A stretch of 64,000 bases of DNA from contig CM057835.1 of assembly GCA_030068075.1 (NCBI GenBank), positions 19,741,957 through 19,805,956 on the forward strand, given 5' to 3'. Positions 1-10,350 of this stretch are shown one piece after another. The position numbers and the translations under genes are program-made. A model generated the notes under the pieces. The model saw only the letters and a program-made list of their open reading frames with translations. It had not been told where the DNA came from and made no database searches. Origin of the DNA: Paguma larvata (Eukaryota > Chordata > Mammalia > Carnivora > Viverridae). The first letter of the stretch is position 1; each line of letters starts with the position of its first letter.

Positions 1-720
1 CCTTGCCTTTTAACCAACTATCAGGTAATTTTTCCAAGCATCCAGATTAACATTGACTGATGTAATTTCAGGCAAATATGCTTTTCCCCCAAAAACGCTT
101 TTCTGATCAAAGTACTTTCCTAAATGTTCCCTTAAAAGGATCTGTAATGACACCAATATAAGATAAATGTATCTTTTCAAGGCGTAACTTGGGAAATGGT
201 GTTGCCTTATACTTGATCGTATATATTAAAAGTAATTCCCCCAAAACAACAATTAGTAAATGAAGATTTTGTCTTAGCAAAGAATCCCGTGCTAAGTGAT
301 TACTTTTCAAAACTATGTGTTCAAAACTATCTCAAGAAATAATCTTACATTATACTTAAATGAAACATGATCTATTTTTATCTGTATGGTAAAAGTTTCT
401 AAGACCATAACAAATTTTTATTGTATTTCTAATATACATTTAAACGTTCTATTTCCAAATGACTTGAGGATGCTAAGTACCATAGCCATATAAACCTCCT
501 GAAGTATACATCACCATAAACACTAAGTTGTTCCTGTTCTGAGGAATTTTGAGCTATGGATTTTATTACTACCGCAGATTGAGAGGAGAATGGAGGAAAA
601 TCTGTGTATACTTCATATAAAATATAGGCTTTTGTTAGAAATATTCAGCCTGTCTTAAATATATTATACACTATTTTTATAGTCACGTATTTAGTGTGAG
701 TCTTGAGAGAGAAGACGTTT
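1..720. other. Unique AT-rich sequence, no gene seen
   Basis: Nothing recognisable. A 67-codon minus-strand open frame at 107-310 has no visible domain and is expected by chance in AT-rich DNA. Confidence 0.6.
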
Positions 721-943
721 TAAAGGAACCAAAAGGGGTGCCTGGGTGGTTCAGTCATTAAGTGTCTGACTCTTGATTTCGGTTTGAGTCAGGATATCAC
801 AATTTGTGGGTTCGAGCCCCGCTTCAGGCACTGTGCTGGCAGTGCAGAGTCTGCTTGAGATTCTCTCTCTCTTTCTCTCTCTGTCCCTCACCTGCTCTCT
901 CCTTTTTTCTCAAAAATAAATAAACATTAAAAAATAAAGGAAC
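721..943 (+). mobile_element. Carnivore tRNA-Lys SINE with 9-bp target duplication
   Basis: The body runs from about 735 (GGGGTGCCTGGGTGG) to an A-rich tail near 934. The B box GGTTCGAGCCCC and CT-rich tract are present. TAAAGGAAC is repeated at 721-729 and 935-943, the signature of L1-driven target-primed insertion. The middle segment differs from the commonest cat type (CACTGTGCTGGCAGTGCAGAGTCTGC), suggesting an older subfamily. Confidence 0.93.
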
Positions 944-1469
944 TGATAAAAGAATACACGATCAGAATGAAGATATGAAATTAATAAGAACTTCTCATTT
1001 TCTTGCCTTTCTCCACCTATGAAAGGTGGTAAATCTTAGTCAACTTCTTGGTATAAAGTAAAAAATGGTAAAAAATGCATGACTTGATGAGAGTCCAAAA
1101 AAGGTCAAAGGGGTCAGATACTCATGACAGTGGCGGCAGAGTCTGTGTGCCATAAGCCTAGAGTGGTCTTAATGGTAGCATTCTAATCCCATGGCTGAAC
1201 GTGGTTAGGCTTTTAACTCTAGTCCTAAGCCAGCTTGCCCTACAGTGGGCAACAAAATATCAAACCTAGGAAAAGCAATCTTACGAGTAAAAGAAATATG
1301 GAACTTGCTAGTTCATATAAGCAAACAATTGAGAACACATGTATGAGAATGGCACCACAGCAGAAGGAGCACCATCTTAGAACGGGATGAATCGATGAAT
1401 ATGAACGCCCAGCATAAAATGTAGTAATTTGATTCAAACCTAGAGTAAGCCCTATCTTAATTCAAATAA

Positions 1470-1491
1470 CCACCCTCGCTCGCTAGGGTGG
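1470..1491. repeat. Perfect 7-bp inverted repeat (hairpin)
   Basis: CCACCCT at 1470-1476 is the reverse complement of AGGGTGG at 1485-1491, around the 8-base loop CGCTCGCT. It is GC-rich in AT-rich surroundings. No T-run follows and no function is implied. Confidence 0.7.
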
Positions 1492-3382
1492 AAACTGCAA
1501 CATTACAGATACATTCGGAATGTTTTCTTCCTACATTTTCCCCCAAAGATCAGGTAGTTTTTTTCCAAGATAATTGGCATTGGGGAATAGGAACCTTTCC
1601 GGAATAGAACATTGGCTCTGAGGTGGCACTAACGACTGAATAACAGAAAGTCACCACGATTCAAAAATTAGAGTCAGGGTTTCCGGCTTAATCACATTCT
1701 ACTTCATGGCAGGCTCAATAGGAGTCTCAAATTCATCCCATATTTATTTTGCCATTTTTTTCCTTAACCTATAGGTTAAAGGTCAATGCGATAGTTTAAT
1801 TTCTGAATTTCTGATAACGAAACTGTGCGACACAAACCTGGAGAATATATCCAAAGAGACAGTTATTCTTGGAACAAACTGCAGATATTAGTGTCACTTT
1901 GCTCTTAGGAATTTGAATGATGTAAATAAAGAAGGTAATTCCTATACATTTCCACCTGATTCTCTACATGGACCTGTGTAGAGGGTAAATAGATCTTCAA
2001 TAATGACAACGAATACCTAAAAGCTTAATCAGATGGTGGCTTTCTAATTAATTTTAATTAATGCAACTGATCAAAGGGGTACAGATTCTAATATACTTGG
2101 TACACTTGGCGGCTGGCTCTAAGCCATTTACATACTGAATTACCTGCAAGGATCTCCATTTGATCCAGGTTTTAGACAAAGCGCCTCTGCTTCTTGTACA
2201 TCTGCCCAGTGGATTTATATGAGAAAAGATTTATCTGGAGTAGAACAGGGTGCCTTTAGAGACTCGGGCATTCCTGAGCAGGGGGGTCATTTTGGAAGCC
2301 TCTACGTATAAAATTATAGAAGTGGGGCTCCCCCCACGTTCTGGCTCTATAGAGTAAGATGAACAAGAATTCTAAATCAAAAGGCTTAGGTTTTACTTCA
2401 AGTTCTGCCAAAAGATATTTGTAACGGATGTGTCTTTGATCTTACATGTTGAATACACAGGTTCTAAAATCATTTCTTCTGCGTATGAAAATTTCACGTC
2501 TGATATCACTACAGGTGTCAAAGAATGAACGTTTGCTGAATGAGTCAATAAATAAAGGAATCTGATCACTCCTTCGAGTTCACCTTAGCAAGGAGGTTTT
2601 CAAGGAAAGGGATAGGATTCTCGTATCCATTCTGTGCTTTATATTTCAGCAAGTCTGATTTTTCATAATTGAAATGTTGAAAGTTGGAAAAACTATTCGT
2701 GAAAATGATTTAAAGCGGTATATATTGGACTCTCAAAGTAAATGTGCTTTGCGATAAAACTGCCAGGAGCAAATTAATGCGGAGGCGTAATGCTACAAAC
2801 GTGTGTATTTTTTCTCAACGAAAATTACAATGAGAAGCTTTGACTCCCTCACAGGAGTTACTATAATCTTCTGTCACCATTAAAGGTAAACATATTGGCA
2901 ACTCTCTCTCCTACCATTTAACGAGATAAATAAGTCACAGAAATGCCTTCTCCACTGCTGGGCACCCTCAGCCTTGCCTCAACTCATTAGTGGCAAAACC
3001 GGATTTGTAACAATCAGAAAAGACACTGCCCAAACTTGCATGTAAGGATCTAAGATCTTTCAATAACAAGCAGATGGAATATAGAAGGGAGTAAAGAAAA
3101 GACTTCCAAGGTCATTCTCGTCACAGACAAGAACCATAGAGCCCTCGAGGAGGGAGCCACAACTGACAGTAACATGAGAACAAGATATTAGCATATTCCT
3201 ATGCCCTGACATCTGGTTTCTTCTCTGAATTATGCCAATTAAAGGTATAATTGCAGAGAATGACAGAGGACCTAGGCTTCTTTATTCATTCTATTCCCCA
3301 TGCTGAGACTTAGAATTATCATTTGCAGCAAGAAGATGGTAAATAGATGTCATAAGTTTTTAGTTTTATTTGCCATTATTTC

Positions 3383-3440
3383 ATATATGTTTATTGTATA
3401 TATGCATATATAGATATATATATGTGTGTATATGTATATG
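3383..3440. repeat. AT/TG-rich simple repeat
   Basis: Imperfect TATATG and ATAT units, alternating purine-pyrimidine over much of the tract. Confidence 0.8.
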
Positions 3441-3716
3441 CACCTTTTCCTTATACCAAAGGTGAAATTCTCTTCATTTTATGTTTAAACCACTAGAAAT
3501 CAGAAAGTTATTAACACGAGTAATTCCTAAAATGTCTTTGTCACTTAATTCAGAATCACAGAAACTCAAATTTTAAAAGCAATCATCTAGGTCAGAATTT
3601 CCCAAACTCTCTTCTAAGGAACACTCCATCTAGACATATTAATAACTGTGTGCACAAGAAGGGTTCCATAGTCACACTACTTTGGGAAATACTGCTTCTG
3701 CTACCACCTCTTAAAA

Positions 3717-3931
3717 TTCACAATGGGGGGCGCCTGGGTGAGTCAGCTGGTTAAGCGTCCAACTTTGGCCCAAGTCGTGGGCTCACAGTTCATGGGTTCA
3801 GAGCCATGTGGCTCACAGATCCTGCTTCGAATTCTGTGCCTCCCTCTCTCTCTGACCCACCCCGACTCACTCTCTGTCTCTCTGTCTCTCTCTCTCAAAA
3901 ATAAATAAACATTAAAAAATATTTCACAATG
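3717..3931 (+). mobile_element. Carnivore SINE inserted next to an older short SINE
   Basis: The body starts at about 3726 (GGGGGGCGCCTGGGTG) and ends in AAAATAAATAAACATTAAAAAAT near 3920. TTCACAATG flanks it at 3717-3725 and 3923-3931. The right copy of this duplication also forms the left flank of the short element at 3936-4034, so this is probably the younger of the two insertions. Confidence 0.9.
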
Positions 3932-4048
3932 AGTGAGGCACTCGGCTGGCTCAACTGGTAGACCATGCAACTCTTGATCTCAGAGTCGTGGGTGTAAGCC
4001 CCACACTGGGTATGGAGCCTACTTAAAAAAAATGTCACAAAGTGAGTG
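3924..4048 (+). mobile_element. Short tRNA-derived SINE-like element
   Basis: About 100 bp with a degraded head (GCACTCGGCTGGCTCAACTGG), a B-box-like GTGTAAGCCCC, the segment ACACTGGGTATGGAGCC and an A tail, but no long CT tract. Flanks TCACAATGAGTG (3924-3935) and TCACAAAGTGAGTG (4035-4048) look like its target duplication. It is shorter than the other copies, so it is either a distinct old subfamily or an internally deleted copy. Confidence 0.7.
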
Positions 4049-4498
4049 CTAACACATTAAAGTCCCTGCAGTAATGCAACTTTTTCAGTCCAATTTAGCC
4101 TGTCTTATCCAAAGTAATTTGGCTCTAAAGTTTATTTACTCATAAAACTCCTATTTAACATCTAGAAGTATTATTGCCAGAACATCTGAAAGTTTCCAAG
4201 CAGTTTAATTCCCTCGTTCTGTAGCTGAGGAAATGTCGCTGTGGATGACACAATAGTGAACTCGACAACTCCTATCCTCAATTCGTTTCTCTTCGCTAAC
4301 GTTTGATCAAAGTGTTATCCTAGATCCAAAGTCCTATTGAGTACACGTTTACCCAAAACTCAAAAAAACAGCAGTGAAAGAATTAGAATGGCATTAACTC
4401 GTAAAGACAACAGCAAGAGAAAGGAGCAGCAGTTATTCTGATTAGCAAGCAGATGGAAGTGTACCTTAGAGTGGAGGAAACCCCCGCTACTACGACCC
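4049..4498. other. Unique sequence, no gene seen
   Basis: About 450 bp with no recognised repeat or credible open frame. Confidence 0.5.
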
Positions 4499-4744
4499 TG
4501 CATGGGTGGGGCAGGGGGTGCCTGGGTGGCTGAGCTGATTAAGCATCTGACTTTAGCTCAGGTCATGATCTCATGGTTTGTGAGTTCGAGCCCTGCACTG
4601 GGCTCTGCGCTGACTTGTGTGGGGCCTGTGTGGAATTCTCTCCCTCTCTCTCTGCCCCTCCCGACTTGCCCACGCACTCATGCTCTTGCTCTCTCTCAAA
4701 ATAAATAAATGAACTTTGAAAAAAGAAAAAAATCTATGCATGGG
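4499..4744 (+). mobile_element. Carnivore SINE with 8-bp target duplication
   Basis: The body is about 4513-4731 (GGGGGTGCCTGGGTGG to an A tail interrupted by G). TGCATGGG occurs at 4499-4506 and 4737-4744. The sequence TGGGGCA between the left duplication and the head may be part of a longer, mutated duplication. The 68-codon open frame here is a read-through of the SINE. Confidence 0.88.
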
Positions 4745-4984
4745 GACACAGAGAAGAGTGACCCAAAATCTGGAGACACGAAGTACTGCAAAAAGTAGGG
4801 GGTGACTATGAAGCTGAAGTATAAGGATTGAGTAAACTCTCCATGTTGAGTACCTCCTCTCCCACCAAACTTGAAGAAATAACTATTTCTAAGTGACTCA
4901 GTGGGTGAGGAAGCACAGAAAGGCTCCTGGAAAAGTAATAAAACAATTTAGATTCTTCTGATGATTCATTTTTTTTTTCATAGG

Positions 4985-5150
4985 AAATGCATTAGTTTCA
5001 GGTAATACTTACTGGGCGCTGACTTTATAAAAATAGTGGACTAGACCCTGGGGATACAAAGATTACTTAAAAGGCAAAATTTATAGGAAAGCCATGATTT
5101 CTGGTCTTAAGGGATTGACAACCACAGTGAAAGGGTTCACAAGGTTCTTC
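4985..5150 (-). mobile_element. Probable L2 3' end (ancient LINE)
   Basis: In reverse orientation: a TACTTACTGGGCGCTGA segment, then CTAGACCCTGGGGATACAAAGAT and a GGAAAGCCATGATTTCTGGTCTTAAGG-like stretch, matching the order of the L2 tail read backwards. Diverged. Confidence 0.5.
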
Positions 5151-5798
5151 TGAATTTTAAGCCATTCGTGGAAGAGGTATTTCGTGAGCACTAGCAAACT
5201 TTATGAGGTCCTGTGTTTAAATTTCAGAACTAATTCCATAACCTCTTCAATCCCTTGTATCCTCTTTTCTATAAAAAGGCGAGTAATAACAGTAATCACT
5301 TTATAGAGTTGCACTCATGAAAAAAAAAAACTTTGATAGACATTTCTGGTAAATATATGTGTAAGAAAGCACAGTATTCCCTAGACTTAAGTATTGTTCA
5401 ACCAGATTTCTTGGGAGCTTGCTAAGTGAGAGAGCTGAGGCTTTACAGTGGAATCTGAAAGCTACGCTTTCCCGAAAATGAACGGGGTATTTGGATGGGA
5501 TGATACCCGGGCAGGAGGAAGCCTTCGAGATGACACATGTGGTCGCTGTCCTGACTGTGGGGATAGTTTCATCAGTATATTCACAGGTCAAAAGGTATCA
5601 TATTGTGCACATTAATTACGTGCAGCCTATTTTATGTCAATTAAAATTCAATACAGCCATCTAAAAAAGGAACATAAAAATCATACTAGACGTATTTATC
5701 AACCCTTTAAAGACATGCACCTGTTGTCTTATTGAACTCCTCCCCCTCCAACTTTAACCCCTCAATGTGGGGTACATTGTGGGCACTAGATCTTCGAT
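5151..5798. other. Unique sequence, no gene seen
   Basis: AT-rich with a 10-base A run at 5321-5330. A 96-codon minus-strand frame at 5301-5591 encodes a poly-Phe stretch from that run, has no domain, and is judged spurious. Confidence 0.5.
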
Positions 5799-6170
5799 TC
5801 GGTTCGGGCAGTAAAGACCTGCATGATCAATCATAAATGAATATATTTTTAAAAATAATTCACCAGTATATTGGCTTTATTGGAACAGGTTGACATGTGG
5901 CATTATATGTGGATGACTGGTAGAGATTTTTTTTTTTTTGAGAGAGAGAGAGAGAACAGGGGCATGGCGGAGACAGAGAGAGAGCGAGCGAAGAGAGAGA
6001 GAGAGAGAGAGAATCTCTCAAATAGGCTCCTCACTGTCAGTCAGCACAGTGCCCGATGTGGGGTTCAAACTCATGAACTGTGAGGCCACGACTTGAGCTG
6101 AAATCAAGAGTCAAATGCTTCACTGACTGAGCCACCGAGATGCCCCTTGTGTTCCCAAATATCCAGTTCC
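5799..6170. repeat. Duplicated module, copy 1
   Basis: About 125 bp of unique-looking sequence (including AGTAAAGACCTGCATGATC, then TTGGCTTTATTGGAACAGG), a reverse SINE, and GTTCCCAAATATCCAGTTC on its far side. Each part is matched in the same order at 7511-7857, about 1.7 kb downstream. The SINE sits at the same junction in both copies, so the duplication followed the SINE insertion unless the whole is a composite dispersed repeat. Confidence 0.85.
5927..6146 (-). mobile_element. Carnivore SINE, reverse, with expanded GA tract
   Basis: It runs from a 13-base T run (the reversed tail) to GAGCCACCGAGATGCCCC. The GA tract is enlarged and split into two blocks by ACAGGGGCATGGCGG. No convincing target duplication is visible. 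It lies inside duplicated module copy 1. Confidence 0.92.
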
Positions 6171-6331
6171 CAAATATCTTGGAGATGTTTGCTTGTTTTC
6201 AATAATATTTTCAGATCGATATTCTCAATACTTCAACTTATACAAATGCCGAAAAACCGAACAGTTAGAAGAATAAAATTATGATTAGATTCTTAATTAA
6301 CAGTAAAACCTAACCTTTTAAACTTTTAAAA

Positions 6332-6480
6332 AATTAGTTAAATAGGGGAAGAGGATTAAGGAGTGCACTTGTGATGAGCACCAGGTGTTGTATGGGAGTG
6401 TTTAATCTCTATATTGCATACCTGAAACTAATATTATGCTGTATGTTAACTAAATTGTATTTAAATAAAAACTTTTAAAA
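6332..6480 (+). mobile_element. 5'-truncated L1 3' end
   Basis: Contains GTGATGAGCACCAGGTGTTG, then a TGCATACCTGAAACTAATATTATGCTGTATGTTAAC-like stretch and AATAAAAACTTTTAAAA, the standard terminal piece of carnivore L1 3' UTRs. AACTTTTAAAA occurs upstream at 6321-6331 and at the tail (6470-6480), possibly a target duplication. About 145 bp remain of an element normally over 6 kb. Confidence 0.8.
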
Positions 6481-6568
6481 GTCGGTATAATACAAAATAT
6501 TATTATTATTCATGATTGGGCATGAATGTACTTTACAAAGCATTAAAGAAAGATAGCCCAAGTTTTAA

Positions 6569-6821
6569 ATTAATCTTCGGGGCACCTGGGTGGCTCAGTT
6601 GGTTAAGCATCCTACTTCAGCTCAGGTCATGATCTCAAGATTGTGGGTTCGAGCCCCTCATCGGGCTCTGTGCTGACAGGCTCAGAGCCTGGAGCCTGCT
6701 TCGGATTCTGTCTCCTTCTCTGTCTGCCCCTTCCCCCTCTCATGCTTGTTCTCTCTCTCTCTCCCTCTCTCTCTCAAAAATAAATAAACATTTAAAATTT
6801 TTAAAGAAAGACATTAATCTT
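6569..6821 (+). mobile_element. Carnivore SINE with 9-bp target duplication
   Basis: The body is about 6579-6812, near consensus, with an intact B box (GGGTTCGAGCCCC) and a tail ending AAATTTTTAAAGAAAGAC. ATTAATCTT flanks at 6569-6577 and 6813-6821. Confidence 0.95.
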
Positions 6822-7024
6822 AGTGTAGGATCTGTTTAATTATATTTATACCTAGTGTTTGAGGAGTGAATAGTATCTCACACGGCATGTAGGTAGATGG
6901 TCAACAGACGTGTATTGTATTGAGGCAAGTAATTATTTTATAATCAACTATTATCTACTTAACTAAGGCATTTTTAACCATGTTTGCTCCCAAACAATTG
7001 TTTTTGACTTTTGTACTAGTTGAG

Positions 7025-7200
7025 ATTTTACATAATAATGCACTATAATAAATCACTCCAAACTTCAGTAGTTTCAACCAATGGTATTTTCTAACTGGGA
7101 AAATTTCACTCCAAAGAGTTTATCGTGTACTAATCGCTCTAACTATCTTTCCTGAGGAAACGTTCCTCAGTAGACCCTGGGTTGCATCCTTCATTGTGGC
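7025..7200 (-). mobile_element. Possible ancient LTR-like repeat (MaLR type)
   Basis: AATAAATCACTCCAAACTTCAGTAGTTTCAACC resembles the reversed end of common mammalian LTR-type repeats (AATCACTCCAAACTTAGTGG...). The rest is too decayed to assign to a family. Confidence 0.35.
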
Positions 7201-7283
7201 CTCATTTTGACTTCGTTGCTTTCCTTTAGCTCTCTCCTAGCAATTTTTCCAGCTCTAGTAAGGGCTCTTCTCTCTCTCTTTCT

Positions 7284-7301
7284 TTTTTTTTTTTTTTTTT
7301 T
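7284..7301. repeat. Poly-T run
   Basis: About 18 T residues after a CTCTCTCTCTTTC stretch. No adjacent SINE body or target duplication was found. Confidence 0.85.
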
Positions 7302-7510
7302 AGCACAGCTAGATATTTAATGCCTACTTTTTTTTTCCCGTTATTCGAATTATTACATCATCTTAATTCTGTTATTTTAGTAAGGTGGGGGATATTTAGA
7401 TATGTTTTCCATTTGCAAATTGGAAGCTTTCAAGTACGTCTATGTATTCGTATGTGTACACATGATAATCACCTTACATTTTTGACTCGAGCTGGAGACA
7501 ATAAATTGAG

Positions 7511-7857
7511 TCGGTTTGAGCAGTAAAGACTTGCATGATCCATCATAAATTAATATCTTTTAAAACCGTCATTTACTAGTATATCGGCTTTATTTGAACA
7601 GGTTGACACGTGGCATTATTTGTGGATGGCAGGTGGAGATTCGTTTTTTGTTCGATGAGAGAAAGAGAGCGGAGGCAGGACAGAGAGAGAGGGAGAAAGA
7701 CTCCCAAGCAGGCTCCTCACTGTCAGCACAGAGCCCAGTGAGGATTTCAAACTCACGAACCGTGAAGTCATGACCGGAGCTGCAATCGAGGGTCAGAAGC
7801 GATGCTTAACTGACGGAGCCACCCAGGCACCCCCGGCGTTCCCAAACACCCAGTTCT
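7511..7857. repeat. Duplicated module, copy 2
   Basis: Matches 5799-6170 part by part: GAGCAGTAAAGACTTGCATG, CGGCTTTATTTGAACAGG, a reverse SINE, then GTTCCCAAACACCCAGTTC. The offset is 1712-1713 bp on the left and 1687 bp on the right; the difference comes mainly from the SINE GA tract. Mismatches are frequent, so the duplication is old. Confidence 0.85.
7640..7834 (-). mobile_element. Carnivore SINE, reverse (in module copy 2)
   Basis: Starts at a broken T run (TCGTTTTTTGTTCGATGAGAG) and ends GAGCCACCCAGGCACCCC. It shares the CAGGCTCCTCACTGTCAGCA variant with 5927-6146, consistent with the two being paralogous copies of one insertion. Confidence 0.92.
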
Positions 7858-7914
7858 CTCCTTCTGGGTCAGTGAAAGTCTGCACTTTCCTGTCTTCTGA
7901 AGTTCGCTTTGGTT

Positions 7915-8170
7915 AGATGACTGGTTTTGGCAAACGAAATATAAACATAAATGATGTGGGTCACTTCCAGAATGAAACAGTTCTGAGCTGGTGCCCGCTC
8001 ACCTCGGTGCTCATGGAATCATGGGTCAAGATGGAGATGTCGGAGACTTCTGGTGCCTAGAATCCTGAGCCCCCACACAGATGTGCAGGGTCTCCTAGAC
8101 TATAGGTGACCAAGAAATAAGCTGCTTCGATACGGTTTCTCATTGCCACAGCATTACTGAGCTCATTCAG
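7915..8170 (+). mobile_element. Ancient mammalian LTR-like repeat, family unsure
   Basis: TGGCAAACGAAATATAAACATAAATGATGTGGGTCACTTCCAG and, at the far end, AGAAATAAGCTGCTTCG...GCCACAGCATTACTGAGC follow the order of a common mammalian dispersed repeat that ends in GAGAAATAAACTTTGTTG. I cannot name the family with confidence. Confidence 0.45.
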
Positions 8171-9599
8171 ATGTGTACAAAAGATGTACAGTATCTTACA
8201 TAGTGAACAGTGAACAAAATTTTTGCAATTTAAATATTTATAATGACATAATATTTAACTAATTTTGTGTGTTATTATAAGATACTATCTTAATCATGAT
8301 GGAAACTCCTCTGGCTTTTGGCTAATTTTTTTTTTTAAATCAATGCTTAGCACATAACTAGTGCAAAAGACACAAACAGACTGGGGTCAAGAAAAAGATC
8401 TGGAAGACCAAGATCAAGTACCATGCATTCCTGTACCCAGAGATAGATGACACCCCCCTGAGGTAAGAAAGTAATAAGACGAATTTTAAGGTCTCATTTG
8501 TCTTCTGAACATTTTTCCCCTTGGGTGAGATGAGGGTGGTTTTTCACAGCGTATCCTTTGCCAGCATGGAGGTGTCCTGTTTTCAGAACTCGCCTGTGAG
8601 TACAGGTGTACAGTAGTCAGTTCTCCACTGAATGTTTAGGAGCAAAACTATTAAAATATCACTAACAAGCATTACAGGTGGTACTTAAACCCCACAAAGG
8701 TATCATTATTGATAGATATTCACCATTAATGAGACAGCTTGTTTCTATCGCTGCTGTCGAATGATGTGTGATCTGACTGAGTTAAGCAATTAGTTGATCC
8801 TGTCAAAGGTCAGAGGGCTCACTGGGGGTAAGTCAAGTTACTGCGCTCACTCCTATAAAGCTTTAGGTTCCTGAGGGGGTCATGTTCTTGGGCAAAAGGT
8901 GAGGACTTCTACAAAACTTGGCCAACAGCCCTGCCTCTTGCCAACTCCTACAAGAAAAGTTTAGCCCTCAGGAAATGCTTATCCTCAAATTCCATAGCCA
9001 TAAAAACATTCAGAGACTTTTTTCTAAATACTGGGCCTGCACGTGATGGGTGGTATCTCAAAGCAAGAAAAGAAATGCTAAATTAACACTAAATGCCAAT
9101 TAATTTAACCAAACCTCATAAAGTGGTCCAACATTTCAGAATGAGCTCAGTATCTTCTCAACAATCTAATTGGCTCAAACCTACCCACGTGTGCTTTTAA
9201 GAGATTTAGAGTGTTTCTGATATGGAGCAGGTTGGTACTGATATAATTCTTTAATTTTTTTAATGTTATTTTTGCTGATCGTTAGCAGTTTAAGCATGCT
9301 GTTAAGGAATCATATTTCCTATCCACCCATAACCATCCCAGCTTGACAGTAGCTAACGAAATATCCTGAGAGCTGATCTAACTAGGCCATTACACCTCTG
9401 AAAGATGTTGTAAAATTACATTTATATAGTCCCCAGACATGTAATTCCATGTATTATCTCCTTGGATAAGTTTGAAAACTTCAAAGTTTTTGATTAATAT
9501 ACTGAGGCACTAAATTTTAACAATTCTTCCTTTGATTTGCTCCTGTCAACACTCATTCCCATTTTTAACCCATCTTTGCCTTTAAATAAGATTTTTTTT
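8171..9599. other. Unique AT-rich sequence, no gene seen
   Basis: No recognised repeat, coding frame or RNA gene in about 1.4 kb. Confidence 0.5.
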
Positions 9600-9890
9600 C
9601 TATATTTTAAGAGGGTAATGTGGAGACAGCAAAATTCCCATTTTTACTGTATATAATTCTGCAAGTTTGGTAAATGTATAGTCATTAATCAGTATCATGA
9701 TTAAATTAGAGAACAGTTCCATCATCTCAAAAAATTCCTCCATCCCCCACCCTGAGCCCAACCTCCAGCAACTACCAATCTTTTTTCTGTCCCTATAGTT
9801 TTGCCTTTTCAAGAAAGGCAAATAAATGGAATAGTACAGTGTCTAACCTTTCCGGTATAGTTTCTTTCAGTTAGCTTTATGTAGAAGTAA
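9600..9890 (-). mobile_element. Old L1 3' fragment, reverse
   Basis: Reversed L1M features in order: ATTCTGCAAGTTTGGTAAATGTATAG, GAGAACAGTTCCATCATCTC, CCAACCTCCAGCAACTACC, CCCTATAGTTTTGCCTTTTC, AATAAATGGAATAGTACAGT and TTTCTTTCAGTTAGC. Strongly diverged. The 73-codon minus-strand frame at 9600-9821 lies on it. Confidence 0.75.
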
Positions 9891-10049
9891 GTGTGGGTTT
9901 TCCAACATGTCCTGCCCTTTCTCAAAATTCAGTTTATTAATTCCTATAGCACTAAATATATATTTCTGCCTCACTCCCATAATCTAACATTTCATATTTA
10001 ATAATTTCTAATGTAAGTTCTTCATACCAACCAAATCAAAGTCTGTTAG

Positions 10050-10350
10050 AGAAAATTCTTTTCCACTTCAATGCCCTTGTTCAGGTCGCTTTCTCCTCCT
10101 GAAATACCAAAACTGTCACTTTCTTTGACTAATTCATATCCCTCATATAATCCTATAACCTGAGATCAAGTCTCGCCTTCTCAAATAGTTTTCTCTAAAA
10201 AGTATAGCTAACGACATACCTTATCTTGGGTTGATCTCATTGAATTTATTGGTCATCTAATACCTAAATTGTTTCAGGCGTATTTGTGTTTCCTCACCTA
10301 CCAGATTGTAAGGTCCTTGAGAGCAAGATAAAGTCCTAGCATGAGAAGGA
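10050..10350 (+). mobile_element. Probable L2 3' fragment
   Basis: A CT-rich stretch followed by CACCTACCAGATTGTAAGGTCCTTGAGAGCAAG, matching the L2 terminal segment (ACTAGAATGTAAGCTCCTTGAGGGCAGG). The polymorphic tail is missing. Confidence 0.55.

Larger units (their letters stand above)
944..3716. other. Unique sequence, no gene seen
   Basis: About 2.8 kb without a recognised mobile element. It holds a short hairpin at 1470-1491, a homeodomain/TCF-type motif cluster near 2041-2082 and an AT dinucleotide tract at 3383-3440. Open frames are 65 codons or less. Confidence 0.55.

Noticed and set aside
6152..6340. Extension of the duplicated module further right
   Set aside because: After CCAGTTC the two copies stop matching (CCAAATATCTTGG versus TCTCCTTCTGGG).
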